A stretch of DNA of 64,000 nt, taken from positions 186,001-250,000 of the forward strand of contig NZ_FNHV01000015.1 of NCBI RefSeq assembly GCF_900103585.1. The letters run 5' to 3'. Position numbers and translations under genes: made by a program. Positions 1 to 10,898 of the stretch are shown piece after piece (the first letter of the stretch is position 1; every line of letters begins with the position of its first letter). The notes under the pieces are model-generated. The model made no database searches and was not told where the DNA came from. It worked only from the letters and a program-made list of their open reading frames with translations. Source of the stretch: Streptomyces sp. cf386. Its GTDB lineage: Bacteria; Actinomycetota; Actinomycetes; Streptomycetales; Streptomycetaceae.

Positions 1-2
1 TC

Positions 3-566
3 CAGGGGCGTCCCCACACGGGCGACCCGCTCGCCCTCGTCTGCACGAACGGCAAGCGGGACCGCTGCTGCGCACTCCTGGGCCGGCCTCTCGCGGCCGA
101 GCTCACCGCCTCCGGCGTCGACGGCGTCTGGGAGGTCACTCATCTGGGTGGACACCGGTTCTCACCGACGCTGCTGGTGCTGCCGTACGGCTACGCGTAC
201 GGCCGGGCGCAGGCCCACGCCGTCAAGGAGGTCCTGCACAGCGTCCAGGACGGCCGGATCGTCGTCGAGGGCTGCCGCGGGAACTCGGCCTGGGAGCGGC
301 CGGGCCAGGCGGCCGAGCTGGCCGTGCGCCGGGCCACCGGAGAGGACGCCGCGGAGGCGCTGAGCGTCGTACGGACGGACGGTGCTGCCCCGCGGTGGGA
401 GGTGACCGTCGCCCACGTGGACGGGCGTCACTGGCGGGTCGAGGTGGCACAGGGCGCCTCGCTGCCGCCCCGCCCCGAGAGCTGCGGGTCGGTACTCGGC
501 TCGCCCGCCCGGATGGACGTGGCGGCGATGCACGCGCTCACGAACGCGACGGCCCTCGCGAGCTGA
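3..566 (+). CDS. Sucrase/ferredoxin-like protein, C-terminal part
   Basis: Partial gene: the frame is open from the left edge, so the N-terminus is missing. The visible 187 residues contain a Cys-containing NGKRDRCCALLGRPLA segment and a WEVTHLGGHRFSPTLLVLP segment. Both are typical of the Suc_Fer-like family (PF06999), thioredoxin-fold proteins thought to bind a [2Fe-2S] cluster. The CC pair and the following His (GGHRF) are candidate ligands. It ends in a TGA at 564-566. The function of the family is poorly known; a role in electron transfer is only an inference. The next gene starts about 180 bp downstream on the same strand, so they are probably separate transcription units. Confidence 0.75.
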   Translation, partial: QGRPHTGDPLALVCTNGKRDRCCALLGRPLAAELTASGVDGVWEVTHLGGHRFSPTLLVLPYGYAYGRAQAHAVKEVLHSVQDGRIVVEGCRGNSAWERPGQAAELAVRRATGEDAAEALSVVRTDGAAPRWEVTVAHVDGRHWRVEVAQGASLPPRPESCGSVLGSPARMDVAAMHALTNATALAS

Positions 567-743
567 CCCGGGCGGCTCGCCGGTCACCCCGGATACACCG
601 GCCCCCCAGGTGAAGCTTCCACCCGACACCCCTGAGGGAACCGGCCGCCCCACGCCACCCGCGTGCCCCACTCCTGCCCGACATCGATCAGGAGATCCAC
701 CCCACACCCCTCTACGGGACTTCCCGCCCGCCCACGTACCGTC

Positions 744-2426
744 ATGGGTATGAGCCCCACTCCCCCCGCCCGCCGCCTGCGCCTCGGTCTGCCCCGGCAG
801 ATGTTCGCGCAGGTGCTGCTGATGCAGGTGGCGATCGCCGCGGGAGTCGCGGTGCTCGCGACCGGACTGTTCCTCGCACCGCTCAGCGACCAGCTGGACG
901 ACCAGGCGATGCGCCGCGCGCTGTCGATCGCGCAGACCACCGCGGCCCAGCCGCAGATCGCCGAGGACCTGCTGAGTACGCCCGCCACGGCCGGCGGTCC
1001 GGTCCAGCGGGAGGCCGAGCGGATCCGCGAGGCGACCAAGGCCGAGTACATCGTGGTGATGGACCGGCGTGGGGTGCGCTGGTCCCACCCCACGTCGAGC
1101 GAGATCGGCAGAACCGTCTCGACCGACCCGGGCCAGGCCCTCGCCGGCCACGAGGTCATGCAGATCGACAGCGGCACCCTGGGCCGCACCGCCCGCGGCA
1201 AGGTGCCGCTGCGGGACGGCGACGGGGAGATCATCGGGGCGGTCTCGGTCGGAATCGCGTACGACAGCGTGCGGGCCCGCCTGCTGCACGCCATCCCCGG
1301 GCTGTTCGCCTACGCGGGCGGCGCCCTGGCGGTGGGCGCGCTGGCCGCCTGGCTCATTTCCCGCCGAGTCCAGCGGCAGACCCGTGACCTGGCCTTCTCC
1401 GACATCTCGGCGCTGCTCTCGGAGCGGGAGGCCATGCTGCACGGCATCCGGGAGGGCGTGGTCGCCCTGGACCGCGGCGGCCGTATCCGCCTCCTCAACG
1501 ACGAGGCGCGACGTCTGCTCGGCATCGGTGACGAGGCTGTCGGCCGCTCCCTCGACGAGGCGCTCGGCGAGGGCCGTACGACCGACGTGCTGGCCGGCCG
1601 GGTCACCGGCACCGATCTGCTCACCGTCCGCGGCCAGCGCGTCCTGGTCGCCAACCGCATGCCCACCGACGACGGCGGCGCCGTCGCCACCCTGCGCGAC
1701 CGCACCGAGCTGGAGCAGCTGGGCAGGGAGCTCGACTCGACGCGCGGCCTGATCGACGCCCTGCGCGCCCAGGATCATGAGCACGCCAACCGGATGCACA
1801 CCCTCCTCGGGCTACTCGAACTGGAGATGTACGACGATGCCGTGGAGTTCGTCGGCGAGGTGGTCGGCGACCACCGGGCCACCGCGGAGCAGGTCGCCGA
1901 GAAGATCCAGGACCCGCTGCTCGCCGCTCTCCTGGTCGGCAAGGCGACCGTCGCGGCCGAGCGCGGCGTCGCGCTGCGCCTGGCGGACCGCACGGGGCTC
2001 CCGGACCGGCTGATCGACCCCAGGGGGCTCGTCACGATCGTCGGGAACCTCGTGGACAACGCGCTGGACGCCGTCGCGGGCACGCCGCACGCGCGCGTGG
2101 AGGTCGAACTGCGCGCCGAGGCGCGTACCGCGATCCTCAGGGTGCGCGACACGGGCCCGGGAATCCCCGAGGAGCAGCGCGAGTTGATCTTCACGGACGG
2201 GTGGTCCACCAAGAAGCGCCCGGCCCACCGCGAGCGTGGCATCGGTCTCTCCCTCGTACGCAGGCTCGCCGAACGCCAGGGTGGCAGTGCGACGGTGGGC
2301 GAGGCGGCCGGCGGGGGCGCGGAGTTCACGGTCGTCCTGCCCGAGGCACTGGCCGAGCCGGACCTGGAGCCCGCCCTCACCGCGCCGTCAGATGCGCAGC
2401 CCGTCGCCGAGGAGGAGTCGCGATGA
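744..2426 (+). CDS. CitA/DcuS-type membrane sensor histidine kinase
   Basis: Sensor kinase of 560 residues. A short cytoplasmic N-terminus is followed by a membrane helix (about residues 20-42), an extracytoplasmic domain of about 130 residues typical of carboxylate sensors, a second helix (about 178-202), a PAS domain, and a kinase core. The phosphoacceptor lies in the motif DHEHANRMH, which is diagnostic of the CitA/DcuS subfamily. The ATPase shows the N box (LVDNALDAV), the G1 box (DTGPGIP) and the G2 box (GIGLSLVRR). ATGs at 744 and 750 are both possible starts and neither has a strong ribosome binding site. It overlaps the response regulator by ATGA. By family it should sense a di- or tricarboxylate or related acid. 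The adjacent convergent organic-acid symporter is an obvious target, but that is inference. Confidence 0.9.
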   Translation: MGMSPTPPARRLRLGLPRQMFAQVLLMQVAIAAGVAVLATGLFLAPLSDQLDDQAMRRALSIAQTTAAQPQIAEDLLSTPATAGGPVQREAERIREATKAEYIVVMDRRGVRWSHPTSSEIGRTVSTDPGQALAGHEVMQIDSGTLGRTARGKVPLRDGDGEIIGAVSVGIAYDSVRARLLHAIPGLFAYAGGALAVGALAAWLISRRVQRQTRDLAFSDISALLSEREAMLHGIREGVVALDRGGRIRLLNDEARRLLGIGDEAVGRSLDEALGEGRTTDVLAGRVTGTDLLTVRGQRVLVANRMPTDDGGAVATLRDRTELEQLGRELDSTRGLIDALRAQDHEHANRMHTLLGLLELEMYDDAVEFVGEVVGDHRATAEQVAEKIQDPLLAALLVGKATVAAERGVALRLADRTGLPDRLIDPRGLVTIVGNLVDNALDAVAGTPHARVEVELRAEARTAILRVRDTGPGIPEEQRELIFTDGWSTKKRPAHRERGIGLSLVRRLAERQGGSATVGEAAGGGAEFTVVLPEALAEPDLEPALTAPSDAQPVAEEESR

Positions 2427-3103
2427 TCGAGGTCCTGGTCGTGGACGACGACACGCGCGTGGCGCGGGTCAACGCCGCCTACGTCGAGAAGGTGCCGGGC
2501 TTCCACGTCGCGGGCGAGGCGCACAGCGCGACGGAGGCGCTGCGCAAGGTGGAGGAACTGCCCGAGCTCGATCTGGTCCTGATGGATCACTATCTGCCCG
2601 ACGGGACCGGTCTTTCGGTCGTCCAGGAGATGCGGCGACTCGGCCACCAGGCCGACGTGATCATGGTGACGGCGGCGCGGGACGTGTCCACGGTGCAGGC
2701 GGCGATGCGGTACGGCGCGCTGCAGTACCTGGTCAAGCCGTTCGCCTTCGCCGGCCTGCGCGCCAAGTTGGAGGCGTACGCCGAGCTGCGCCGCACCCTC
2801 GACGGCGGCGGCGAAGCGGAACAGGCCGAGGTGGACCGCATCTTCGGCGCCCTGTCGGCCGCCTCGGAGCCCGACCTGCCCAAGGGCCACTCCCCCACCA
2901 CCGCGGAACTCGTACGCCGCTCCCTGATGAACGCCGAAGGCCCTCTGTCGGCCCAGGAGATCGCCGAGCGGACCGGGGTGAGCCGCCAGACCGCCCAGCG
3001 CTATCTCAAGCTCCTGGAGCGCACGGGGCGGGCCCGCCTCACCCTCAAGTACGGCGACGCGGGTCGCCCGGAACACCGTTACGTATGGGCGACCCGCGCC
3101 TGA
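2423..3103 (+). CDS. CitB/DcuR-type response regulator
   Basis: Response regulator of 226 residues, translationally coupled to the kinase by a 4-base ATGA overlap. The receiver domain has the acidic triad D8-D9-D10, the phosphoacceptor D55 (motif LVLMDHYLPDGTG), the Thr of the VTAA switch and the conserved Lys in YLVKPF. The C-terminal half has a helix-turn-helix (SAQEIAERTGVSRQTAQRYLKLL) of the CitB/DcuR type rather than the OmpR or NarL type. It presumably activates carboxylate uptake or metabolism genes. It ends 155 bp from the convergent symporter gene. Confidence 0.9.
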   Translation: MIEVLVVDDDTRVARVNAAYVEKVPGFHVAGEAHSATEALRKVEELPELDLVLMDHYLPDGTGLSVVQEMRRLGHQADVIMVTAARDVSTVQAAMRYGALQYLVKPFAFAGLRAKLEAYAELRRTLDGGGEAEQAEVDRIFGALSAASEPDLPKGHSPTTAELVRRSLMNAEGPLSAQEIAERTGVSRQTAQRYLKLLERTGRARLTLKYGDAGRPEHRYVWATRA

Positions 3104-3258
3104 GGCACGGCCCGTGGGGGCGGGGGAAGGAACCGTGCCCGCCCCTTCATACGGATGCGGGCCTCCCAAACGTCAGCCGTCCTGTGAACGTACGGCGGTG
3201 AAGGCGCCGCACGCGCCAGGGCGCACGCCCCCCGGCGGCATGGTCCGCAAGGCGCCCC

Positions 3259-4851
3259 CTAAACCGCCCCCGCCCCCGTCAGCGACCGCACCTCGGTCTC
3301 CGCGTGCTTGGCCTCGTCGGGGACCTCGGCCGAGGTGACGGTGCCGAGCCAGCCGGCGACGAAGCCCAGCGGGATCGAGACGAGGCCGGGGTTCTGCAGG
3401 GGGAAGTACTGGAAGTCGACCCCGGGGAACAGCGAGTCGGGGCTGCCCGACACCACCGGCGACAGCAGCACGAGCGCCACGGCCGGGATCAGACCGCCGT
3501 ACACAGCCCATACGGCACCGCGTGTGGTGAAGTCCCGCCAGAACAGCGAATAGAGCAGCACCGGCAGGTTGGCGGACGCGGCGACGGCGAAGGCGAGGCC
3601 CACCAGGAAGGCGACGTTGAGGTCGCGGGCCAGCAGCCCGAGGGCGATCGCGACCACGCCGATGCCGACCGCGGCGACGCGTGCCACGGCCACCTCACTG
3701 CGGGGCTTGGCGCGCCGGCGCCGTAGCGAGGCGTACAGGTCGTGGGCCACCGAGGCCGAGGACGCGAGCGTGATACCGGCGACCACCGCGAGGATCGTGG
3801 CGAAGGCGATGGCGGCGACGAGGGCGAAGAGAACCGTTCCTCCGGTGGAGTCCGCGCCGCCGCCCAGATCGAGGGCGAGCAGCGGAACCGCCGTGTTCCC
3901 GGCCGCGTTGGACCCACGCACGGCCTCGGGCCCGACGATCGCGGCCGCGCCGAAGCCGAGGACGATGGTCATCAGATAGAAGCCGCCGATGAGCCCGATC
4001 GCCCAGACCACGGAGCGCCGTGCCGCGCGGGCGGTGGGCACGGTGAAGAAGCGGGACAGGATGTGCGGCAGTCCGGCGGTGCCCAGCACCAGCGCGAGGC
4101 CCAGGCTGATGAAGTCGAACCGGGACGTCCAGTCACCGCCGTACTTCAGCCCGGGCGCCAGGAACGCGTCACCGTGACCACTGCGCTCGGCCGCCGTGAG
4201 CAGCAGCCGGTCGAAGTCGCCGTGGAAGCGCAGCAGGACGAGCACGGTCAACGCGACGGTGCCGCTGAGCAGCAGGACGGCTTTGACGATCTGGATCCAG
4301 GTGGTGGCCCGCATCCCTCCCAACGACACATAGATCACCATCAGTGCGCCGACGCCGATGACGGTCCAGGCCTGCGCCGCCTCGCTCCTGCCCCCGAGCA
4401 GTAGGGCGACCAGCGTGCCCGCACCCACCATCTGCGCCACCAGATACAGAACGGACACGGTGACCGAGGAAGTTCCCGTCGCGATCCGCACCGGGCGCTC
4501 CCGCATCCGCGCGGCGACCACGTCGGCGAGGGTGAACCGTCCGCAGTTGCGCACCAGTTCGGCGACGAAGAACAGCACCACCAGCCAGGCCACGAGGAAG
4601 CCCACCGAGTACAGCAGCCCGTCGTAGCCGAACAGGGCGATGAGCCCGGTGACGCCGAGGAAGGAGGCGGCCGACATGTAGTCACCGGCGATGGCAAAAC
4701 CATTCTCCATGGGCGTGAAGAGCCGACCGCCCGCGTAGAACTCCTCAGCGGAACCACGCCGGTTGCGGCTCGCCCACGTCGTGATCGCCAGCGTGATCGC
4801 GACGAACACGCCGAACAGCAGCAGCGCCAGGGTCTGGTGATCGACCGTCAC
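3259..4851 (-). CDS. Cation:acetate-type symporter (SSS family)
   Basis: Integral membrane protein of 530 residues with about 13 hydrophobic segments. It belongs to the sodium:solute symporter family and most resembles ActP/MctC monocarboxylate transporters. Family landmarks are FYAGGR near the N-terminus, GDYMSAASFLG in the first helices and GTAGLPHILSRFFTVP in the middle. The GTG start at 4851 overlaps the stop of the upstream DUF485 gene (GTGA), which fixes the start and makes a two-gene operon. It should move acetate, pyruvate or propionate with sodium or protons. The CitA/CitB-type two-component genes converge on it and may regulate it. Confidence 0.88.
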   Translation of the reverse strand: MTVDHQTLALLLFGVFVAITLAITTWASRNRRGSAEEFYAGGRLFTPMENGFAIAGDYMSAASFLGVTGLIALFGYDGLLYSVGFLVAWLVVLFFVAELVRNCGRFTLADVVAARMRERPVRIATGTSSVTVSVLYLVAQMVGAGTLVALLLGGRSEAAQAWTVIGVGALMVIYVSLGGMRATTWIQIVKAVLLLSGTVALTVLVLLRFHGDFDRLLLTAAERSGHGDAFLAPGLKYGGDWTSRFDFISLGLALVLGTAGLPHILSRFFTVPTARAARRSVVWAIGLIGGFYLMTIVLGFGAAAIVGPEAVRGSNAAGNTAVPLLALDLGGGADSTGGTVLFALVAAIAFATILAVVAGITLASSASVAHDLYASLRRRRAKPRSEVAVARVAAVGIGVVAIALGLLARDLNVAFLVGLAFAVAASANLPVLLYSLFWRDFTTRGAVWAVYGGLIPAVALVLLSPVVSGSPDSLFPGVDFQYFPLQNPGLVSIPLGFVAGWLGTVTSAEVPDEAKHAETEVRSLTGAGAV

Positions 4852-5309
4852 GAGGCACCGCCCTGTGTGACGCGCGTCAACTCCTGTGTTTCCCAGCGCA
4901 GTTCGAGCGCGGCCCGGTCCCGGCGCAGCCGTGCGTGGCGGGCGTAGGCCCAGGTGAGCAGGAAGGTGGTGAGGAACTGCCCGAGCCCCGCGACCATGGC
5001 GACGTTCACGGCCCCCGTGACGGGCCGGGCCATCAGCCCCGGCGCGGCCGTGGCGGCCACGACGTACGCCACGTACCAGCAGAGGAACACGGCAACCGCC
5101 GGAACCACGAACCTCCGATAGCGGCTGCGCACCTCCCGGAAGGCCGCACTGCGCTGCACCTCGAGGTACACGTCGCCGACGACAGGCGGGGTGCTCTCGG
5201 GAGCGTGCGTATCGTCCGACTCCCCCCATCCGGAGGCGAGGGCGTCGTACCAGGGATCGTCGAGCCGCGCACCTCTGGCTCCGCGGGGACGACCGTCGCT
5301 TGAGTGCAT
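4848..5309 (-). CDS. DUF485 membrane protein, symporter partner
   Basis: A 153-residue protein with an acidic, charged N-terminus (about 60 residues), then two transmembrane helices (around VVPAVAVFLCWYVAYVVAA and VNVAMVAGLGQFLTTFLLTWA) and a basic cytoplasmic tail. This matches DUF485 (PF04341), which in bacteria is almost always encoded directly upstream of acetate-type symporters and is considered an accessory subunit. An in-frame TTG two codons upstream (5315) is an alternative start. I prefer the ATG at 5309. Confidence 0.85.
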   Translation of the reverse strand: MHSSDGRPRGARGARLDDPWYDALASGWGESDDTHAPESTPPVVGDVYLEVQRSAAFREVRSRYRRFVVPAVAVFLCWYVAYVVAATAAPGLMARPVTGAVNVAMVAGLGQFLTTFLLTWAYARHARLRRDRAALELRWETQELTRVTQGGAS

Positions 5310-5484
5310 GCCCAAGCATGGACAGAACGGAAAGATCCCCGACTCTTCTTCTTTGTGCGCTTCACCCCATCAGGTGACGCACCCCACAAAGCCCCGATAC
5401 CGGATACCGTCCGGCAGCCGCCGACGGCGGGAGGCCCTCAAGGGGCCACCCGCACCCGACGACCGGCGCCGCTCAGTCCAGCGA

Positions 5485-7608
5485 CTACGCGTCGATACGC
5501 GACCGGTCCAACGTCGCCGCCGAGCTGGAGATGAACTCCTTGCGCGGTGCCACGTCGTTCCCCATCAGCAGATCGAAGACCCGCTCGGCGGCTTCCAGAT
5601 CGGAGAGGGTGATCCGGCGCAGCGTGCGGTGGCGCGGGTCCATCGTCGTCTCGGCCAGCTGATCGGCGTCCATCTCGCCGAGACCCTTGTAGCGCTGGAT
5701 GGAGTCCTTGCAGCGCACGCCCTTGCTCTCGAACTCCATGAGCTTGTCGCGCAGCTCACGGTCCGAGTACGTGTAGACGTACTTGTCCTGCCCCTTCTTG
5801 GGCTGGACGAGCTCGATCCGGTGCAGGGGCGGCACCGCGGCGAACACCCGGCCCGCCTCGATCATCGGCCGCATGTAGCGCTGGAACAGCGTCAGCAGCA
5901 GCGTCCGGATGTGCGAGCCATCCACATCGGCGTCGGTCATCATGATGATCTTGCCGTAGCGCGCCGCATCGATGTCGAAGGTCCGGCCGGACCCCGCCCC
6001 TATGACCTGGATGATCGCGCCGCACTCGGTGTTCTTGAGCATGTCGGTCACGGACGACTTCTGGACGTTCAGGATCTTGCCGCGGATCGGCAGCAGCGCC
6101 TGGAACTCGGAGTTCCGGGCGAGCTTGGCGGTGCCGAGCGCGGAGTCCCCCTCGACGATGAACAGCTCGCTGCGGTCGACGTCGTCACTGCGGCAGTCGG
6201 CGAGCTTGGCGGGCAGCGACGAGGACTCCAGGGCCGTCTTCCGGCGCTGCGCGTCCTTGTGCTGGCGGGCCGCGATACGCGTACGGGCGGCCGCGACGGC
6301 CTTCTCGAGGACCACGCGCGCCTGTGCCGCGGCGTCCCGCTTGGTGGACGTCAGGAACGCCTTGAGCTCCCTGGCGATCACCGTGTTCACGATGCGCCGG
6401 GCCGCCGAGGTGCCGAGGACCTCCTTGGTCTGGCCCTCGAACTGCGGCTCGGCGAGGCGCACGGTGACGACCGCGGTGAGCCCCTCCAGGGCGTCGTCCT
6501 TGACGATGTCGTCCTCGGCCACGCGCAGCATCTTCTTGGTGCGCAGCACCTCGTTCATGGTGCTGGTCACGGCCGTCTCGAAGCCCGCGACGTGGGTGCC
6601 GCCCTTGGGGGTGGCGATGATGTTCACGAACGACTTCAGGGTCGTGTCGTATCCCGTGCCCCACCGCATGGCGACGTCGACGTCGAGCTCTCGGGTGACC
6701 TGGGTGGGGGTCATCTGACCGTGCTCGTCCAGGACCGGGACGGTCTCCTTGAAGGTGCCCTGACCGCCGAAGCGGAGGACGTCACAGACCGGCTTGTCGG
6801 CCGCCAGGTACTCGCAGAACTCGCTGATGCCGCCGTCGAAGCGGAAGGACTCCTCGCCCTTGCTGCCGCCCTCGCCGAGGCCGAACTCGTCACGGACGAC
6901 GATCGTCAGGCCGGGCACCAGGAAGGCGGTCTGGCGGGCGCGCTGGTGCAGGTTCTCCAGGGATAGCTTGGCGTCCTTGAGGAAGATCTGGCGGTCGGCC
7001 CAGTACCGCACGCGCGTGCCGGTGCGGGTCTTGGGGATCTTCCTGCCCTTGCGCAGACCGCCCGTGGCCTCGAACTTCGCGGTCGGGCCGTCGGCGGCGA
7101 AGGCTCCGGGCACGCCGCGCCGGAAGCTGATGGCGTGCGTGTTGCCGTTGCGGTCCACCTCGACGTCCAGCCGCGCGGACAGGGCGTTCACCACGGAGGC
7201 GCCCACGCCGTGCAGACCGCCGGAGGCGGCGTACGAGCCGCCACCGAACTTGCCGCCGGCGTGCAGCTTGGTCATGACGACCTCGATGCCGGACAGACCG
7301 GTCTTGGGCTCGACGTCGACCGGGATGCCCCGGCCGTTGTCCCGGACCTCCACGGAGCCGTCGTCGTGGAGGATCACCTCGATGTGGTCGCAGTAGCCAC
7401 CGAGGGCCTCGTCGACGGAGTTGTCGATGATCTCCCACAGGCAGTGCATCAGACCGCGGCTGTCGGTCGAACCGATGTACATGCCCGGGCGCTTGCGTAC
7501 GGCCTCGAGTCCTTCGAGGACGAGCAGGTGCCGCGCGGTGTAGTTGGACCCGTCCCGGTCTGCTCCTGCCAGCAGCGCTGTGGACGGCACGGACGTCTCG
7601 GCGGTCAC
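5485..7608 (-). CDS. parE: Topoisomerase IV-type DNA gyrase subunit B (ParE)
   Basis: Type IIA topoisomerase ATPase subunit of 707 residues. The GHKL ATPase is clear (EIIDNSVDEAL, DNGRGIPVD, GGLHGVGASVVNALS), followed by the transducer domain and a TOPRIM domain (IVEGDSALGTAK, DADVDGSHI). The protein ends with the conserved TMDPRHRTLRRITL segment that contacts the partner subunit. The GTG at 7608 is chosen because a GAGGAG ribosome binding site lies just upstream. It works with a ParC subunit (not in the window) to decatenate and relax DNA. Its position two genes from hrdB matches the conserved Streptomyces order, which supports parE rather than the oriC-linked gyrB. Confidence 0.92.
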   Translation of the reverse strand: MTAETSVPSTALLAGADRDGSNYTARHLLVLEGLEAVRKRPGMYIGSTDSRGLMHCLWEIIDNSVDEALGGYCDHIEVILHDDGSVEVRDNGRGIPVDVEPKTGLSGIEVVMTKLHAGGKFGGGSYAASGGLHGVGASVVNALSARLDVEVDRNGNTHAISFRRGVPGAFAADGPTAKFEATGGLRKGRKIPKTRTGTRVRYWADRQIFLKDAKLSLENLHQRARQTAFLVPGLTIVVRDEFGLGEGGSKGEESFRFDGGISEFCEYLAADKPVCDVLRFGGQGTFKETVPVLDEHGQMTPTQVTRELDVDVAMRWGTGYDTTLKSFVNIIATPKGGTHVAGFETAVTSTMNEVLRTKKMLRVAEDDIVKDDALEGLTAVVTVRLAEPQFEGQTKEVLGTSAARRIVNTVIARELKAFLTSTKRDAAAQARVVLEKAVAAARTRIAARQHKDAQRRKTALESSSLPAKLADCRSDDVDRSELFIVEGDSALGTAKLARNSEFQALLPIRGKILNVQKSSVTDMLKNTECGAIIQVIGAGSGRTFDIDAARYGKIIMMTDADVDGSHIRTLLLTLFQRYMRPMIEAGRVFAAVPPLHRIELVQPKKGQDKYVYTYSDRELRDKLMEFESKGVRCKDSIQRYKGLGEMDADQLAETTMDPRHRTLRRITLSDLEAAERVFDLLMGNDVAPRKEFISSSAATLDRSRIDA

Positions 7609-8053
7609 GCGGTTCGCTCCTCGCTGAATTTCAGGTGACGCCCTGATGGGTAAGGGCGCGGCTTCGGTCGCCGTCAAGAGGGTACCGAGGCCTGGTAGAG
7701 CCGTTGTAACGCCACCCTCGTGCGAAACACAGACTAGTCCAGAGTCGCATGCGTGTTCGATCCCTCGATGGGGTGAAGTACATATCACGTTCCCTTCCAG
7801 GCATGAACCATTTAGGCTCCGGGCACGTCCTCATGAACAAACCGGCAAGCCAGCCGGGAGGACCTGACCTTGACCGACCGCGCGAAACCGTAAGCAAGAC
7901 AGAGACGCAATACGGCACATTCGCCGCCAAGCCGGCAGCAGCCGGCCGCCCCGGAAAAATTTCACTCTGGGAGAAGCCACGAGCGGGAACGTTTTGGGGC
8001 TGGTTGGATGTTGACCCTGGTACGACAGCTCGTCGAGCTAGAGAAGAGGCGAC
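7609..8053. other. Divergent intergenic region, parE and small zinc-ribbon gene
   Basis: A 445-bp gap between divergent genes, visibly more AT-rich around 7780-7840 than its surroundings. It should hold the parE promoter on the minus strand and the promoter of the small gene at 8054. A TTGACC hexamer at 8011-8016 lies about 40 bp before that GTG start. A GGAAC at 7986-7990 followed 19 bases later by GTT resembles an oxidative-stress sigma-R site. Neither is conclusive. No conserved small ORF or RNA gene was recognised. Confidence 0.4.
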
Positions 8054-8284
8054 GTGACTACTGTTCTGACCCCCGCGAGCCCGCTGACGGCCGCTGACCG
8101 CTGCGACCGTTGCGGCGCCCAGGCGTACGTGCGCGTCGTCCTGCTCAGCGGCGGTGAACTGCTCTTCTGCGCCCACCATGGTCGCAAGTTCGAGCCGGAA
8201 CTCAAGAAGATCGCCGCTGAGATACAGGACGAGACGGAGCGGCTTACGTCCGTTCCCGCATCGGCGTCCGAAGAAGAGCGCTGA
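8054..8284 (+). CDS. Small zinc-ribbon-like protein (DUF7455 type)
   Basis: A 76-residue protein with GTG start and a GAAGAGG ribosome binding site. The motif CDRCGAQAYVR, then LLFCAHHGRKF, gives a C-x2-C plus C-x-H-H set able to bind zinc. The rest is a short amphipathic helix and an acidic tail. Such proteins are conserved next to parE and hrdB in Streptomyces, but I know of no assigned function. A strong hairpin follows at 8330-8363. Confidence 0.75.
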   Translation: MTTVLTPASPLTAADRCDRCGAQAYVRVVLLSGGELLFCAHHGRKFEPELKKIAAEIQDETERLTSVPASASEEER

Positions 8285-8329
8285 CACCTCGCATACACGA
8301 CGAGCCAGCTCCGGCGCAGGCCGGCTGAC

Positions 8330-8363
8330 GGGCGGCTGTCCCTGGCGTCAGGGACAGCCGCCC
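8330..8363. terminator. Bidirectional hairpin terminator
   Basis: Perfect 15-bp inverted repeat (8330-8344 and 8349-8363, starting GGGCGGCTGTCCCTG) with a 4-base GCGT loop. It lies between the convergent small zinc-ribbon gene and the serine protease gene. There is no T-run, as usual in Streptomyces. Confidence 0.85.
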
Positions 8364-8383
8364 GCGCTCATAACCGCGGCTCC

Positions 8384-9232
8384 TCAGGCCCGGTCGGCAG
8401 CCCGGACGGTCCAGCGCAGAGTCCGTGTGATCTCGGACACCCGCGTGTAGACGCCGGGACTGCCCGCACGACCGCAGCCGGTGCCCCAGGACACCAGCCC
8501 GATCAGCTTCCCCTGAGCGACCAGCGGCCCTCCGCTGTCCCCCTGGCAGGCGTCCCGCCCTCCGAGCGGTTCCCCGGCACAGACCATGCTGTCGGCCAGG
8601 TACCTGCCTTCACCGCCGCCCGGATACGCCTTCCTGCACAGAGCGTCGGGCAGCACATGCACACGCGCCGCCCGCAGCCCTCGCGCGTAGTCACCCGCGC
8701 CCGTGATGTCCCCCCACCCGTAGACCAGGGCCGCCGCCCCCGGCACATAGGCGGGATCGCCGGGGCCCGCCATCCCGATCACCGAGCGGGACGGAAGCGG
8801 CTGGGCGAGGGTGAGCACGGCGAAGTCGCCCGCGTTGGTGGCGCTGTCGTAGTCCGGATTCACCCAGGTGCGCCGGACGCGGATCTCCTGACCACCGCTC
8901 GACAGCAGATCCGTACGGCCCGCGATGACACTGAAGTCGCTCAGTTGGTCCGGCGTGGTCCCGAGGACCTCCTCGCTCATGCAGTGGGCCGCGGTGAGGA
9001 CGGTGGTACGACTGACCGCCACACCGACGCAGAACTGACCGGCCCGGGTACCTCCGAACCGGTCACGACTGGACAGCGCGACGGTCCAGGGACTGTGTGA
9101 CACATCGACAGGGAATCCGCCGATGACGACCCTGTCGGCAGCCGCAGGGGCGGCGGACATCAGTGGTATGGCGGCGGCGGCCGCCGCCAGCACCAGCGGC
9201 CGGGCCAGCGCCCGGGCAAAGGTACGACGCAT
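8384..9232 (-). CDS. Secreted trypsin-like serine protease (S1 family)
   Basis: A 282-residue protein with a clear secretory signal (RRTFARALAR, hydrophobic Ala/Leu stretch, cleavage near AAPAAA at about residue 32) followed by a chymotrypsin-fold domain that begins RVVIGG. The triad is complete: His in TAAHC, Asp in AGDFAVLTL and Ser in GDSGGPL. Cys pairs suggest two or three disulfides. The Asp of RDACQGDSGG at the S1 site predicts trypsin-like cleavage after Arg/Lys. ATG at 9232 follows GGAGCGTC. It lies between parE and hrdB, as in other Streptomyces, but is expressed from its own unit. It is unlikely to be part of the biosynthetic cluster. Confidence 0.9.
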   Translation of the reverse strand: MRRTFARALARPLVLAAAAAAIPLMSAAPAAADRVVIGGFPVDVSHSPWTVALSSRDRFGGTRAGQFCVGVAVSRTTVLTAAHCMSEEVLGTTPDQLSDFSVIAGRTDLLSSGGQEIRVRRTWVNPDYDSATNAGDFAVLTLAQPLPSRSVIGMAGPGDPAYVPGAAALVYGWGDITGAGDYARGLRAARVHVLPDALCRKAYPGGGEGRYLADSMVCAGEPLGGRDACQGDSGGPLVAQGKLIGLVSWGTGCGRAGSPGVYTRVSEITRTLRWTVRAADRA

Positions 9233-9312
9233 GACGCTCCTCACTCTCGGGTGGTCATGGGAAACCCAGAGTGAGTCAGGCCGCCGCACCCCGCACCTGC
9301 GGCGACAGCGCG

Positions 9313-9345
9313 AAGGCCCGGTCTCCACGCGGGAGACCGGGCCTT
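9313..9345 (-). terminator. Terminator downstream of hrdB
   Basis: Perfect 14-bp stem (9313-9326 and 9332-9345, AAGGCCCGGTCTCC) with a five-base loop, 20 bp after the hrdB stop codon. Confidence 0.85.
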
Positions 9346-9365
9346 GTGTGTCGTACGGCTGCGAC

Positions 9366-10898
<1,533 letters not shown>

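Noticed and set aside
3104..3258. Possible terminator between the response regulator and symporter genes
   Set aside because: GGCACGG/CCGTGCC and G-rich/C-rich segments can pair in more than one way, and none gives a convincing uninterrupted stem.
5191..6966. A 591-codon plus-strand frame opposite parE
   Set aside because: No domain is recognisable, and the conserved topoisomerase motifs are on the other strand.
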